Of a stretch of 64,000 bases of DNA, positions 1 to 10,955 are shown piece after piece. Both the position numbers and the translations under genes were made by a program. Every line of letters begins with the position of its first letter. The first letter of the stretch is position 1. The DNA comes from Solanum dulcamara. Taxonomy: Eukaryota; Streptophyta; Magnoliopsida; Solanales; Solanaceae. Location: the NCBI RefSeq assembly GCF_947179165.1, contig NC_077238.1, forward strand, positions 58,552,757-58,616,756, written 5' to 3'. The notes below the pieces were generated by a model that worked only from the letters and a program-made list of their open reading frames with translations, did no database searches and was not told where the DNA came from.

Positions 1-1957
1 TATCCTTTTCCTTGGATAAATGATCTGTTTGACAAACTTCAGATTGCCACTTGTTTCTCAAAGATATACCTCAGATCGGGCTATCATCAGTTGAAAGTGA
101 GAGAATGTGATATCCCAAGGACCATTTTTTGGATCCGATATGGTTAATTCGACTTTTTTGTTATATCTTTTAGTTTGACTAACAATCCTGCAATATTTAT
201 GGACTTGATGAACAAAGTGTTCAAACAGTATTTGGACATGTATGTGATTATGTTCATTGACGACTTATTGATCTACTCCAAAAATGAGGAGTATGCCAAT
301 CATCTCAGAATTGTTCTTCAGACTCTCAAAGTATAGGGAATTATATGCTAAATTTTCAAAGTGTGAATCTTGGATTGCTTCGGTGGCATTCTTAGGCCAT
401 ATTGTATCTGGTGAGGGTATATGAGTTGATTCGCAAAAGTTTGAGGCGGTAAATAATTGGTCTAAACCCACATCCCCGACGGACATAAGAAGTTTTTTGC
501 GCTTGGATGGTTACTACTGAAGGTTTGTTGAGGGGTTTTTGTCTATATCATCTCCATTGACTAAGCTAACCCAGAAGAAGGCTAAGTTCCAATGTTTAGA
601 TTCTTGCGAGAAATGTTTTCAAGAGCTAAAAATGAGGTTGAGTACTACTCCAATTTTGTCCCTACCTGAGGGAGCAGATGGGTTTTTTATCTATTGTGAC
701 ACGTTTAGAGTTGGATTGCGTTATGTATTAATGTAGAAGGGTAAAGTTATTTGCTATGCTTCCAGGCAGCTTAAGATTCATGAAATAAACTACCTAACTC
801 ACGACCTTAAATTGGCAGCCGTAGTGTTCGCTCTTAAGATTTGGAGTCACTATCTCTATGGCATGCATGTTGATGTATTCACTGATCACAAGAGCCTGCA
901 ATATGTGTTTACTTAGAAAGATTTAAATGTGAGGAAGAGGAGATGGCTGAAGTTGCTCAAGAATTATGACATGAGTATCTTCTACCACCAGGTAAAGCTA
1001 ATGTGGTTGTTGATGCTCTTAGCAGGTTATCTATGGGGAGCACTGCCCATGTAGGGGAGGGAAATAAAGAGTTGGCTAAAGAGGTTCATAGGCTTGTACA
1101 TTTGGTGTTCAACTTATTGACTCTAGTGAGGGTGGTGTTATTGTTTAGAATGAGACTGAATTATCTCTAGTTGCTGAGGTGAAACAAAATCAAGAACAAG
1201 ATCCTATTCTCCTCCAATTGAAAGGTGACGTTCACAAGAAGAAGGTAATGGATTTTCCCAAAGGGGAAGATGGAGTGTTGCAGTATCTAGGGAGATTGTG
1301 TGTTCTACGTGTTGATGGCATTCGAGAGAGAATCATGGCAGGGGTCAATAACTCCAGGAAATCTATCCAAGTTCTATAAAAATGTACCATGACTTAAGAG
1401 AAGTCTATTAGTGGATTGATATGAAGAGAGGCATTGAATACTTTGTTTCCAAGTGCCCAAATTGCCAACAAGTCAAAGTTGAGTATCAAAGGACTTGTGG
1501 AGTAGCTCAGAACATTAAAATTCTAGAATGGAAGTGGGAGATGATCAATATGGGATTCATAACTTGGCTGCGCTCCCGTAGGAAGCATGACTCTATTTGA
1601 GTGATCATGGATAGGATGACCAAATCAGCCCATTTCCTATCGGTTAAGACTACTGATACCGCAGAGGACTATGTCAGATTGTATCTTTGAGGAATTGTCA
1701 GACTTGATGGGATTTATTTGTCTATTATCTTAGATAGGGGAGCTCAATTCACTACTCAGTTTTGGGTTCGAGAGTGAACCTTAGCAATGCTTTCTATCAG
1801 TAAATAGATGGCCAGGCAGAGAGTACAATTCACACTTTGGAGGATATGTTGAGAGCCTGTGTTATCAACTTCAAAGGTAATTGGGATGATCACTTACCTC
1901 TTATTGAGTTTTTTTATAATAACATCTTCCATTCGAGTATTCAAACGGCTCCGTATG
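1..1957 (+). pseudogene. Element A pol, left part: RT, RNase H and integrase (broken)
   Basis: Ty3/gypsy pol cut by the window start. Read across frames, RT shows [10 protein letters not shown] near 77-110 and the catalytic loop FIDDLLIYS at 253-279 with both Asp present. RNase H follows from about 540, with YCDTF where the family has YCDAS, and DHKSLQYVF near 885-911. Integrase shows the zinc-finger end CPNCQQVKVEYQ near 1454-1490. The first catalytic Asp (family motif NMDF) is Gly at 1553-1555; the second (LDRGAQFTT) and the Glu ([14 protein letters not shown]) are present. In-frame stops occur, e.g. at 144-146 and 735-737, plus several frameshifts. The reading stops at PY and resumes 14.5 kb downstream at 16471, because element B sits between. 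No function is expected from this copy. Confidence 0.93.
1953..1957. repeat. Target-site duplication of element B, left copy
   Basis: GTATG directly precedes the first base of B's 5' LTR. The right copy at 16466-16470 reads GAATA, two changes away. Removing B and one copy restores the integrase codons for Pro-Tyr-Glu-Ala-Leu in frame, which supports the exact placement. Confidence 0.75.
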
Positions 1958-2882
1958 TGTAAGACCCCAGAAAATTCAGAAAGTCCTAAACCAAGGAATA
2001 AAAGATGAATTCTAAGGAAAATCACATAAACTAGCACCAGGAGTAGACCATGGAAGCCATCAAGGGCCGTGGTAAGCACCATAGACCATGGTGAAAAACC
2101 GTGGTAAGGATTCAAAGAATCAAACTTGCAGGGAAGGAACCACGATGAAGGACCACGGACCATAAAACACTCTGTGGTGACCCCTCCCTAAGAATCTCAA
2201 GAAACTTCCCAAGGCAAGGGCTATGGGTGAACACCACAGATCATTGAGCCCTCCTTGGATCGTGGTGTATTTCCGTGGTGGTCACTCTGTAGGCCTCCAA
2301 CAAGACCTGCACCACATCCACGTTCCACTGGCCATGATTCCCTTCACGAACCGTGAAAAGTCTCCGTGGAGAAGGTTCAAAGACTTACCCTGCAGACTTC
2401 CAAATATATTTTCCCAAGTCAATCACCACGGGACCTCACCACGAGCCGTGGTGAATACCACAGACCATGAAGGTCCCCCATGAAGCCAGTTTTGGCTAGA
2501 TTTTAAAAGGGATATTTTGGTCTTTTTCGATATTTTAATTCAAAATGAAGTTGTTTTGAGGTCAAAATTCTCCCATAAAAAGACCCTAAACCCTCCAAAT
2601 CCCTTATTTCTTTCACATTAACTTCTCAAACACTAATCCTCTCCTCTCAAATTCTCCCAAGAGTTTCAAGCCAAGTTAGGGTTTTATCTCAAGGTATATT
2701 CAAGTGTCCATTCCTTCTCAATCTTTCATTAGGGATTTTATTTCCCCAAGGTATGTGGATCTCATGCATGGGTTCTTTCATCCATGGAGCCCAAATGTTT
2801 TCTTAACTTAGTATTTCAATTTTAAATGATGAAATCTTATGGATTTTTACATGATGATTCCAAATGCATTGTCTATTTGAAA

Positions 2883-2972
<90 letters not shown>

Positions 2973-3310
2973 CTCAATTTCATAAAATGGATGATTTATT
3001 AAGGTCCTTATATGAAGGCATGAAAGTAGCTTTGAATTATTTTGGTGGGTTGTTTTAAGGTGTTTCAATTAATGCATTTTCATCACTCTCATGCATGCTA
3101 TCATTTTTTTAAATATGTTTGAAGGTTGAAAGAAATGAACCCACCTAGTTCCACCATGATTGAAATGAAGTTGAATTGAAAGATTTGACTCTAAATGAAA
3201 GTTTATGAAAGCACATGTTATATTTTAGGGAGTCTTATGAAATGATTGAATGATGATGAAAGGGCTTCTTATCCAAACAAAGGATTCAATATGATAGGTC
3301 AATTCTATCA
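1958..3310 (+). repeat. Element B 5' LTR, first part
   Basis: Starts TGTAAGACCC and matches the 3' LTR from 14165 onward. Between about 2040 and 2480 it carries many copies of CCGTGGT and its complement ACCACGG, a palindrome-rich block shared with 14240-14710. The match stops at 3310, where element F begins with TGTCC. The promoter of the element should lie in this part; I cannot point to a certain TATA box. Confidence 0.9.
2885..2970. repeat. Compound microsatellite (TA)n then (GA)n
   Basis: 46 bases of TA (2885-2930) directly followed by 40 bases of GA (2931-2970), inside the 5' LTR of element B. The matching place in the 3' LTR (about 15115-15145) has only a few TA-like steps and no GA run, so the array grew after insertion. 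The open frames here on both strands (poly Tyr-Ile, Arg-Glu or Ser-Leu) are just this repeat. Confidence 0.98.
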
Positions 3311-5541
3311 TGTCCTAAACTAAAGGGCCACAACTGGCATCTAATGCCAAAACTCAGGCCCAAGCTGGCCCTACTGAACCACTTGCTACTAGTGCATGAA
3401 AACTACACACAATTAATAAAACAAACAAGTATATCTCGGCTTAAAATTTAGCCCTCGACCGGCAAGGCCCCTGTCAACTAATCTATAAAAGAAACAGCTA
3501 CTCCCAATGGTTCAAATAAAGAAATAGCAACCTAACACACAAGTCCTAATTGGGCCGTCGAGGTCACCATGAAGTCTAGACCAAAACTAAAAGCAGGTAT
3601 ATATTAGGACAACACATCAAACAATTAACAAGCCTCAGCAACCCAATAAGCCTCAGCAGCCTAACAAACTAGACCAATATGGCCATAACGTAACTATAAA
3701 ATCCATACACTAGTATGCAGGCCTCTAAGAGTAGTAATGCTTGGCACGACAGAGCCCCGACCTAAATATATACAACAAAAGCTAACAAACCTCCAAACTC
3801 TTGTAACTCCGAAAGAAAAGAGCTAGTAAACCTGCTAGAATTCAACTCTACTACTGAGGAGGTCCATCCAGTTGTCTGTTGGGACCTGCAGGCATAAATG
3901 TAGTGCCTCCAGGCAATGGTGCATCAGTACAAAATAATGTACCAAGTATAAAAGGCGATAAATTATGAGAAAGTATCATAATATACTGAGAGTAATCAGA
4001 TAAATGAATCAAGATTAAGATAAGCATACTAAGCTACTTTAGAATCTAAACATACCAAAAAGAAATAGACTATAACCTGACCAAGCCCCCATAAGCTCGG
4101 CATTTACAAACAATAACCACGACTACCTACCTAGGCCCCCATAAGCCCAGAAGGTGCCAATTTAGTCTATATACCCCTATTGGTAGTCCCCTATCCCCGT
4201 AGGCAATAATAAAGTCCTCTTAGGCAATAATATACATTTGTAGGCAGAAAATGACCCTTTTAGGCATCAATATAACTTCACAGTCAATTTATAGCCCCGT
4301 AGGCAACACATAGCACTCTCAGGCATCAATATAGCCCCATAGGCAGGTCATATCCCTCTTAGGCAACACGATAGTTATGTAGGAAGCACATATCCCTTTT
4401 AGGCAAAGATCACATTCCTACAACTAACCACAATAGCTCCAAGGAAACAAAAATAATTCAATAGGGTAAAGGCGAGAAAATAAGCTATAAGCAACCTATA
4501 CAAATAATCTCTAAGTCATGCCCAACATAAGGCTGCTACTAATAGAATATAAATCCTGAAAAGGGAGGATTACAACTACTTAGGTAGCCAACAACCAACA
4601 ATCCCTACAAGTATAACAATGATAACAACACCTTCTCATATTACCTCTAAGCTTTATGGAAACATGTCGAAGGAATGAAATTGCCTTAGCATACCTTTTT
4701 TGATGGCTTCACGTGACCTATTGACTTCTTTCCCAATTCTTCCCTAATACTACAATATGAGATGTTTAAAATCATCCCACGAATATAAGGTACCATGAAA
4801 ATTTAACAAAAGATAAGGAGTTTTGTTGCAAATTACTATTTGCGGCTTATCAAAGCTAGAATCAATAAAACAAGGGTCTTACCTTGATCTTAAGCTCGTA
4901 ATACACCTAGAATCCTTAAGATATTTCCAAAACCTTGCTACCCCAACACCAAAGTGTGATACGCTATGAAATCAATAAAACAAATTATACCAGGATGACG
5001 AGCTCAACCATAGATCAACTTTCGTCAAGGACTTAGGTAGAGAAAATTACTAATTTGAGTGATCCTAGAAATGGATTAGAAGGTTTTTCTAGTTTATTAC
5101 TGAAAAAATGAAGAAAAGGAATGAAGAAGAATATATATATAAAGTTCCACTGACCTAGGGGCCCCGCTTCACATGCCTACTTGTGCAGTATTACAAAAAT
5201 GTGAATATCTCTTTATTCTGAAGTTGTATTGATGAATAATTTATATGTTGGAAACTAGACTTGTAGAACTTCGATATGATAGGTTGTGGTACCCTTCTTA
5301 TATATTGGGAGAAAAGTTCCAAGACATTTGACCAAAATTTCAGAAAAGTCTTTATAAAGGAACTTACGATAAGTTTCGCCAACTTTTATTTTGCAAGCCG
5401 CTAAACTTCAAAACTTAAAATACGAACCTTGAACACTTAAAATGTGACATAACACATAATTTATAATTTATTAAATAACTCTCTTTTCTTATCATGAAGG
5501 TACGAGCCAATTTAGACGTTTTGAAAAATTAGGGTATTACA
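3311..5541 (-). repeat. Element F 3' LTR
   Basis: About 2.23 kb. On the minus strand it begins TGTAATACCC just after the PPT and ends GGACA at 3311. It contains the paired hairpins (3885-3913 and 3927-3942) seen in the other LTRs of this window and a degenerate tandem array at 4185-4410. The open frames inside it have no family resemblance. Confidence 0.85.
4185..4410. repeat. Degenerate tandem array, unit about 21 bp
   Basis: Repeats of a unit of about 21 bases carrying TAGGCA with a C-rich lead (forms such as CCCCGTAGGCAA and CTCTTAGGCAA). Units seem to alternate, giving a dimer of about 42 bases. It lies in the middle of the F LTR. It has no conserved repeat/unique-spacer pattern, so it is not a CRISPR array. 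Confidence 0.7.
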
Positions 5542-5555
5542 TCCTTCCCCCTTAG
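5542..5555 (-). other. Element F polypurine tract
   Basis: On the minus strand a purine run with AAGGGGGAAGGA stands directly before the LTR start TGTAATACCC, following GAGGACGAATG. This is the normal second-strand primer site of plant Ty3/gypsy elements and fixes the LTR boundary. Confidence 0.85.
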
Positions 5556-5844
5556 AAACATTCGTCCTCGAATGAAAAGTATGAGTCATACGGTTAAGTA
5601 CTTAGGATTTTCCAAATTTTTGTCAGAGTATCCTTTGTAAATATGACTACCCATGAACCAAAAACACAAAAATTTAAAACTAGGCATTTCACACGACGAC
5701 ATAAATAGCTATGTACTATAGCTCCGCAATATCAGTGCGAGCAAAAATACAATATCAACAACCCTAATAATAAGCAACAATATAAAGAACAAATAGGTAT
5801 CTTACCTTATTTCACTACTATAACCTGAGATGCCATCACTAGTG

Positions 5845-8335
5845 AGTATGAAACAAGTGAGGATATTTTGAACTTATGTCATCCTCGGCTTCCCAGGTCA
5901 CCTCTTCTCTATTCTTGTTTCTCTAGAATACTTTAACCTAAGTCATATCTTTGGTGCTCAGTTTACGTACCTGTCAATCTAATATGTCAATTGAAGTTTC
6001 CTCATATGATAACTCTTCTGTGATCTGAGCATCTTCTATTGGGACAAATTGAGAAGGGTCTCCTACGCACTTTCATAGCATCGATATATGGAAAACCGGA
6101 TGAACAGATTCTAGCCTCAAAGGTAGTGCTAACTCATAAGCCACTCGTCCTACCCTTCGAAGGATTCAGTATGGACAAATGAATCTTGGACTAAGATTTT
6201 CCTTCTTGTTGAATCTCATAACACCCTTCATAGGTGAGACTTTCAAGAATACCAGTCATCGACGTAAAACTCTAAATACCTTCACCGCACGTCTGAGTAT
6301 GACTTCTGCCAGCTTTAAGCTTTCAATAACTACTCCTGAATAAGCTTAACTTGCTCCACTATTTGCCTTACTAAGTCTGTTCTAATCAACCCTGACTCAC
6401 CTACGTTGAACCATCCAATAAGGGATCTACATTTTCGCCCATACAAAGCCTCATAAGGTGCCATCCTGATGCTTGAATAATAACTATTATTATGTGCAAA
6501 TTCAATAAAAGGTAAGTGGTCATCCCAACTTATCTTAGAGTCAAGCACAAATGCCTGTAACATATCCTCGAACGTCTGAATGGTGCGCTCAGCCTGGCCA
6601 TTTGTCTGAGGATGAAAGGCTGTACTAAGATTAATTTGTGTCCCCAATCCTCTCTGGAAAGACTTTCAAAAGTTACTGGGATATCGTGTAGCCTAACAAT
6701 CTCTCTAACATAAATCCTTGCATAGTCTTCGGCTTAAAAGTAGTTTTGATTGGTAAAAAGTGAGCCGATTTTGTTAGACTATCAATAATTACACAAATAG
6801 AATCAAACATACGACTTGACCGGGGTTACCTTGTAATAAATCCATATTAATTGCCTACCACTTCCACACAGGAATGGCTATCAGCAGGCTTTTGATACTT
6901 AACCTTTATTTGTTGGTAATTAGGACACCATGCCACAAGCTCAACAATGTTCTTCTTCATCTCGTGCCACCAATAGACCCTTTTAATATCATGATACATC
7001 TTTATCGAACCTGGGTGTATAAAATAATAGGAATGATATATATCTGCCATAATTTGATATTAAAGCCCTGCAATATTCGGAACACATAATCGACCTCTAT
7101 ATCTAAGAAATACATCTCCTTTTATATAAAAGTCTAAAGACTCCTTTTCCTGAGCCTTAGCTATGAGCAGTTCAAGATAGGATCTTCATGCTATTGTGCC
7201 TTTATCTCCAAAACTAGAGATGATATGGCTGTGTCCTGAATTGTGACCCTACTATCATCTATCTCTACTAATCTGACTCCTAATCTAGCTAACTAATGAA
7301 GCTCTCGAGCTAACTCACCCCTCTCAACACCTAAATAGGATAAACTACCCATATATCTTTGACTAAGGGGATCGAATACAACATTCGTCTTTCTTGGGTG
7401 ATATAAAATATGTACGTCATAGTCTTTCAATAACTCAAGCTATCGATGTTGTCACAGATTTAACTACTTTTGTCTAAAGATATGCTGAAGGCTCTTATGA
7501 TCTGTGAAAATTTCAACATGAATGCCACAAGGATAGTGTGTCTTAATTCTTTACGCATGCACAACTGCTGCCAACTCTAAATCGTGGTTCGAATAGTTCT
7601 TTTTATGCTTCCTCAATTTCCTTGAAATATATGCGATCTACTTATCGTGTTGCATTAGAACATATCCCAACTCAATGCTAGAAGCATCACAGTACACTGC
7701 ATAGCCCTCTGAACCCTCGAGTAAGGCTAGAACTGGTGCTTATGTCAACTTTCCCTTCAACTCTTGGAAACTATGCTCGTAAGCCTCCATTCACTGAAAC
7801 TTAGCTGATTTCTTATTCAGCTTTGTTAGTGGTGCCAAAATTAAAGAAAACCCCTCCATGAACCTTCAATGCCTCAATATTATGTGTATCCACCATAATG
7901 CCTTCATCTGATACAATCTGGCCTAAGAAATCCACAGATTTCAACCAAAATTCGCACTTAGAGAACCTTGCATAAAGTTTCTTATCTCGAAGAACCTGAA
8001 GGATTGCTCGCAAATGATCTGCATGTTCATCTTTTGAATGTGAATATACCAAAATATCATAAATAAATATGATCACGAACAGGTGTAGATATGGCTTGAA
8101 TATGCTATTCATTAGATACATGAATACTGCTAGGGCATTATTCAATCTGAAAGACATCACCTAGAACTCAAAGTGTCCATATTTGGTTCTAAAAGATGTG
8201 TTTGGAATATCTTTCTCTCGAGCTCATCCCTGATGGTACCCTGATCTTAAATCAATCTTTGAAAAGTACTTAGCACCTTGCAACTGATCAAACAAATCAT
8301 CGATCCTCGGAAGGGAATACTTATTTTTTATAGTC
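5845..8335 (-). pseudogene. Element F pol: partial RT, RNase H, integrase, chromodomain-like tail
   Basis: On the minus strand the reading begins at the RT segment [18 protein letters not shown] (about 8335-8280), so the RT fingers are missing. The RT catalytic loop is FIYDILVYS (near 8040-8066): the first Asp is Tyr at 8059-8061. RNase H is spread over about 7810-7400. The integrase zinc finger ends CPNYQQIKVKYQ (6847-7050) where CPNC is expected. The best open stretch, 6330-6647, holds HPQTNGQAERTIQTFEDML with the catalytic Glu, and SIRMAPYEALYGRKCR. A chromodomain-like end lies near 5880-5960. Stops and frameshifts are scattered throughout. Confidence 0.88.
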
Positions 8336-9156
8336 CTTAAGTAAAGTCTCATGTTGAATTAACTATACGCCAACATAGGAGCCCTTGTAGGCTATTTAGG
8401 CTTGTGGATCCACAATTATCCCTTAAAATTAAAGTTAAAGAAATGATTAAAGTTGATGGAGTTTTACCCGCCAAGTAGTCTTTCTGTGCCAACGTAGGGG
8501 GTTATGTTGGATTCCATGTAATAGCTCGAATGGTCTTAAATGTCGGTTATGGTCATCTTCCCATAAAATGAATGTTTCAAGGTTTCATATGATGATTTCT
8601 CATCCATGCATTCACTTATTCATATTGCTCAAAAATGTCTTAATGTTGTTCATTGTATAGCATACTCACATACTTAGTACATTCAAAGTACTAACGTATA
8701 CTTTTGCCTATATGATATCACCATGTAGGGACCGGCATTGCTCCACACTCTCTTCCTCATGGCTAAGTTAGATTATTGAAGGATAATACTATTGTGGTGA
8801 GTTCCCATGTTTCATTAACAACATTCTTATCTTTTCTATCTTATGTCATGTATAGAATATTGAATTAATTTTGGTAGTTTTGACTTTAAGTTGAGGGTGA
8901 GCTAGGGATACATCTTATCCCTCTCCAAGTCTAAATTAGTAGAGGTATTATTGGATAAAAACATGCTACTTTGATGTGGTTAATTTTCTTATGCTATCTT
9001 TTATTTCCCTTAGTCCCAATAAAAACTTTTCCTTTCACTCATTCTTAAGTGGAAGTACCGATGAAAAGCTTAAGGAATGCTAAGAGGCTTGGGTGAGGTA
9101 CCTCCGGGTGTCTTATTCTTCATGTCGCGTCTAGGCCCTAGGCTTGGGTCATGACA
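8336..9156 (+). repeat. Element B 5' LTR, second part
   Basis: Resumes the LTR match (to 15656-16465 in the 3' LTR) right after element F and ends GGGTCATGACA at 9156. It contains a perfect 7-bp hairpin, TTAGTAC (8674-8680) with GTACTAA (8688-8694), and a second one, CCTATATG with CATGTAGG (8707-8729). Confidence 0.9.
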
Positions 9157-9369
9157 AACTTGGTATCAAAGCTTGAGGTTTTGAAATAGTCCTCAGAGTC
9201 CAACATACCACATCAAATAAGGTCTTTTTCATGGTGTGAAGTGTGCCACAACTATGAATAAGAGACTATGGGATGTTTAGGAAAGTTTTTACTTATTTCA
9301 ATTCATGTCATTCCCTAGAGTGTCCTAATACTTCCTCTAATTAACAAACTATTTTATGTTCTCTAGATA
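9157..9369 (+). other. Element B primer-binding site and leader
   Basis: Four bases after the LTR end lies TGGTATCAAAGC (9161-9172), one base from TGGTATCAGAGC, the complement of the 3' end of plant initiator methionine tRNA. This primes first-strand synthesis. The remaining leader up to the gag ATG shows no gene. Confidence 0.85.
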
Positions 9370-10472
9370 ATGTATCGAGGAAGAGCACCTCCAAGATCAA
9401 GGGTTGATGATGAGGACCAAGCTCCTCTGGTTCTCGATGCTTTCCATTATGAGAAAGGGGTAAACCATGTGGATTTTTACAATATTATCGCATTGTTGGC
9501 TCAAGTTGTAGCCAACCAAGGGAATAAAGTCATTCCTTCTCCTCAAGTGCAAATCCAGCTTCTAGGATTCGGGATTTCCTAAGGATGAATCCGCCTGAGT
9601 TTGATGGTTCTAAAGTAGATGAGGACCCTATGGATTTCATTGATTAGGTTTAGCAGATTGTGGCTATCATGGTTGTGGCTCCAAATGAGAAGGCCGAGCT
9701 TGTGGTCTATCAAATCAAAGGTTTGGCACGGAGTTTGGTATGAATAATGGGTTGTTGGGAGGGATGAAAAAATAGGGCCTATAGAATAGGAAGAATTCAA
9801 AGGTACCTTTTTATACTGCTTCTTCCCTTTGGAGCTAAGGGAAGTCTAGATCCAAGAATTCATCATCGTTCGCCAAAGAAGTATGATCACGAGGGAGTAT
9901 GAGCATGAGGGAGTATGCCCTCAAATTTACTAAATTATCTAAGTATGATTCTTTTATGGTCTCCAATCCAAGGGAAAGGATTAGCAAGTTTATTTTCGGT
10001 GTCTCTAGCTTGGTGTCCAAAGAATGAAAAATGGCCATGTTGGTAAAAAAGATGGACATCTCCCGACTAATGAAATATGTACAATAAATTGAAGAAGAAA
10101 AGTTGAGGGAGAGGTCAATGGGGTTTAAAAAGGCTAGAGTGGATGGTGGAGGGTTCAACCCTCAAAGGTCTGGTTATGGTAACAATGGCAAAGGCCAAGG
10201 TGGACAACGGTTTATGGGATAAGGTTCCACTAATACTCCTCCTCCATGGTTCAACAAAGAAAAGGGTGCTAACCCAATGGTCACCAAGAGAGAATGTTGG
10301 TGCTCAAGCTTTTCCCATTTGTAAGAAGTGTGGAAGGACTCATAAAGGGGAATGCTTAGCCGGCTCCAATGCCTGCTTCAAGTGTGGCAAACCGAGTCAT
10401 CATGATCAGGATTATAGAGGCGGTGGTGGTGGTAGGCCTCAAGTCCAAATTGCTTATGGTCAACAAGCTTAA
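9370..10472 (+). pseudogene. Element B gag (broken)
   Basis: Gag builds the virus-like particle. The ATG at 9370 opens a 70-codon frame (MYRGRAPPRSRVDDEDQAP), then the family motif NPPEFDGSKVDEDPMDFID follows in another frame near 9585-9645, interrupted by stops. The middle part (about 9650-10140) is badly shifted and has a short local duplication of GAGGGAGTATG near 9890-9922. The C-terminal frame 10143-10472 carries a zinc knuckle at 10374-10415: CFKCGKPSHHDQDY, where the last Cys of CX2CX4HX4C is Tyr (10413-10415). Confidence 0.88.
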
Positions 10473-10505
10473 GGAGGTGGCCAACGTACCAAATACTTCT
10501 ATGCT

Positions 10506-10955
10506 TTGCATGATAGGCAAGAGGTTGAAGAAGCACCCAATGTTGTTACTGGTATATTAAATATCCTAGCTTTTTATGTATATGCATTGTTAGATCTGGG
10601 TGTAAATTTGTTGTTTGTTACTCTATTCTTAACTAATAGGTTTGATGTATTGCCAAAAATATTAGTAGAGCCTTATTTGGTGTCTACCTCTGTTGGTGAG
10701 TCGGTTGGTGCTAGAAAAGTCTATAAGGGATATCCTGTTTCTATTTTGCATAAATTTGTTCCTTGTGACCTCATAGAGCTTGACATGGTGGATTTTGACG
10801 TTATACATGGGATAGATTGGTTACATGCATCATATCCTTCCATAAATTTTCGGACTCATCAAGTCAAGTTTCAATTCCCTAATGAGTCTATTCTTGAATG
10901 GAAAGTTCATGATTCGGTAGTAAAGGGTAAGTTCATTTCTTGTCTTAAGGCCTGA
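10506..10955 (+). pseudogene. Element B aspartic protease domain
   Basis: An open 149-codon frame. The active-site loop reads ALLDLGVN (10584-10607) where the family has LLDSGA(N/T): the catalytic Asp is kept but Ser-Gly-Ala is Leu-Gly-Val. Further on, FDVIHGIDWL (about 10795-10823) matches the conserved second half of retroviral-type pepsins. The ATG at 10506 is not a true start; in the intact element gag and pol were joined. A stop at 10953-10955 separates it from RT. Confidence 0.88.

Larger units (their letters stand above)
3311..8335 (-). mobile_element. Element F: 5'-truncated Ty3/gypsy element nested in B's 5' LTR
   Basis: Reading on the minus strand: pol fragment starting inside RT at 8335, integrase, chromodomain-like tail, PPT at 5542-5555, and a 3' LTR at 5541-3311. 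There is no gag, no PBS and no 5' LTR. About 175 bases of the host LTR (equivalent to 15480-15655) are also missing at the right junction, so the loss of F's 5' half and of host LTR sequence may be one deletion. The left edge is a normal LTR end. Confidence 0.85.

Noticed and set aside
2847..3068. Overlapping open frames on both strands across the TA/GA run
   Set aside because: They are produced by the microsatellite and carry no family motif.
4185..4410. Possible CRISPR-like array
   Set aside because: Units are contiguous and diverged, without unique spacers, and lie in a plant LTR. The same holds for 32321-32440 and 38140-38330.
9161..9172. Short tRNA-like matches (also at 23780, 37395, 45375, 53225)
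   Set aside because: They match only the last 12 or so bases of initiator-methionine tRNA and are primer-binding sites, not tRNA genes.
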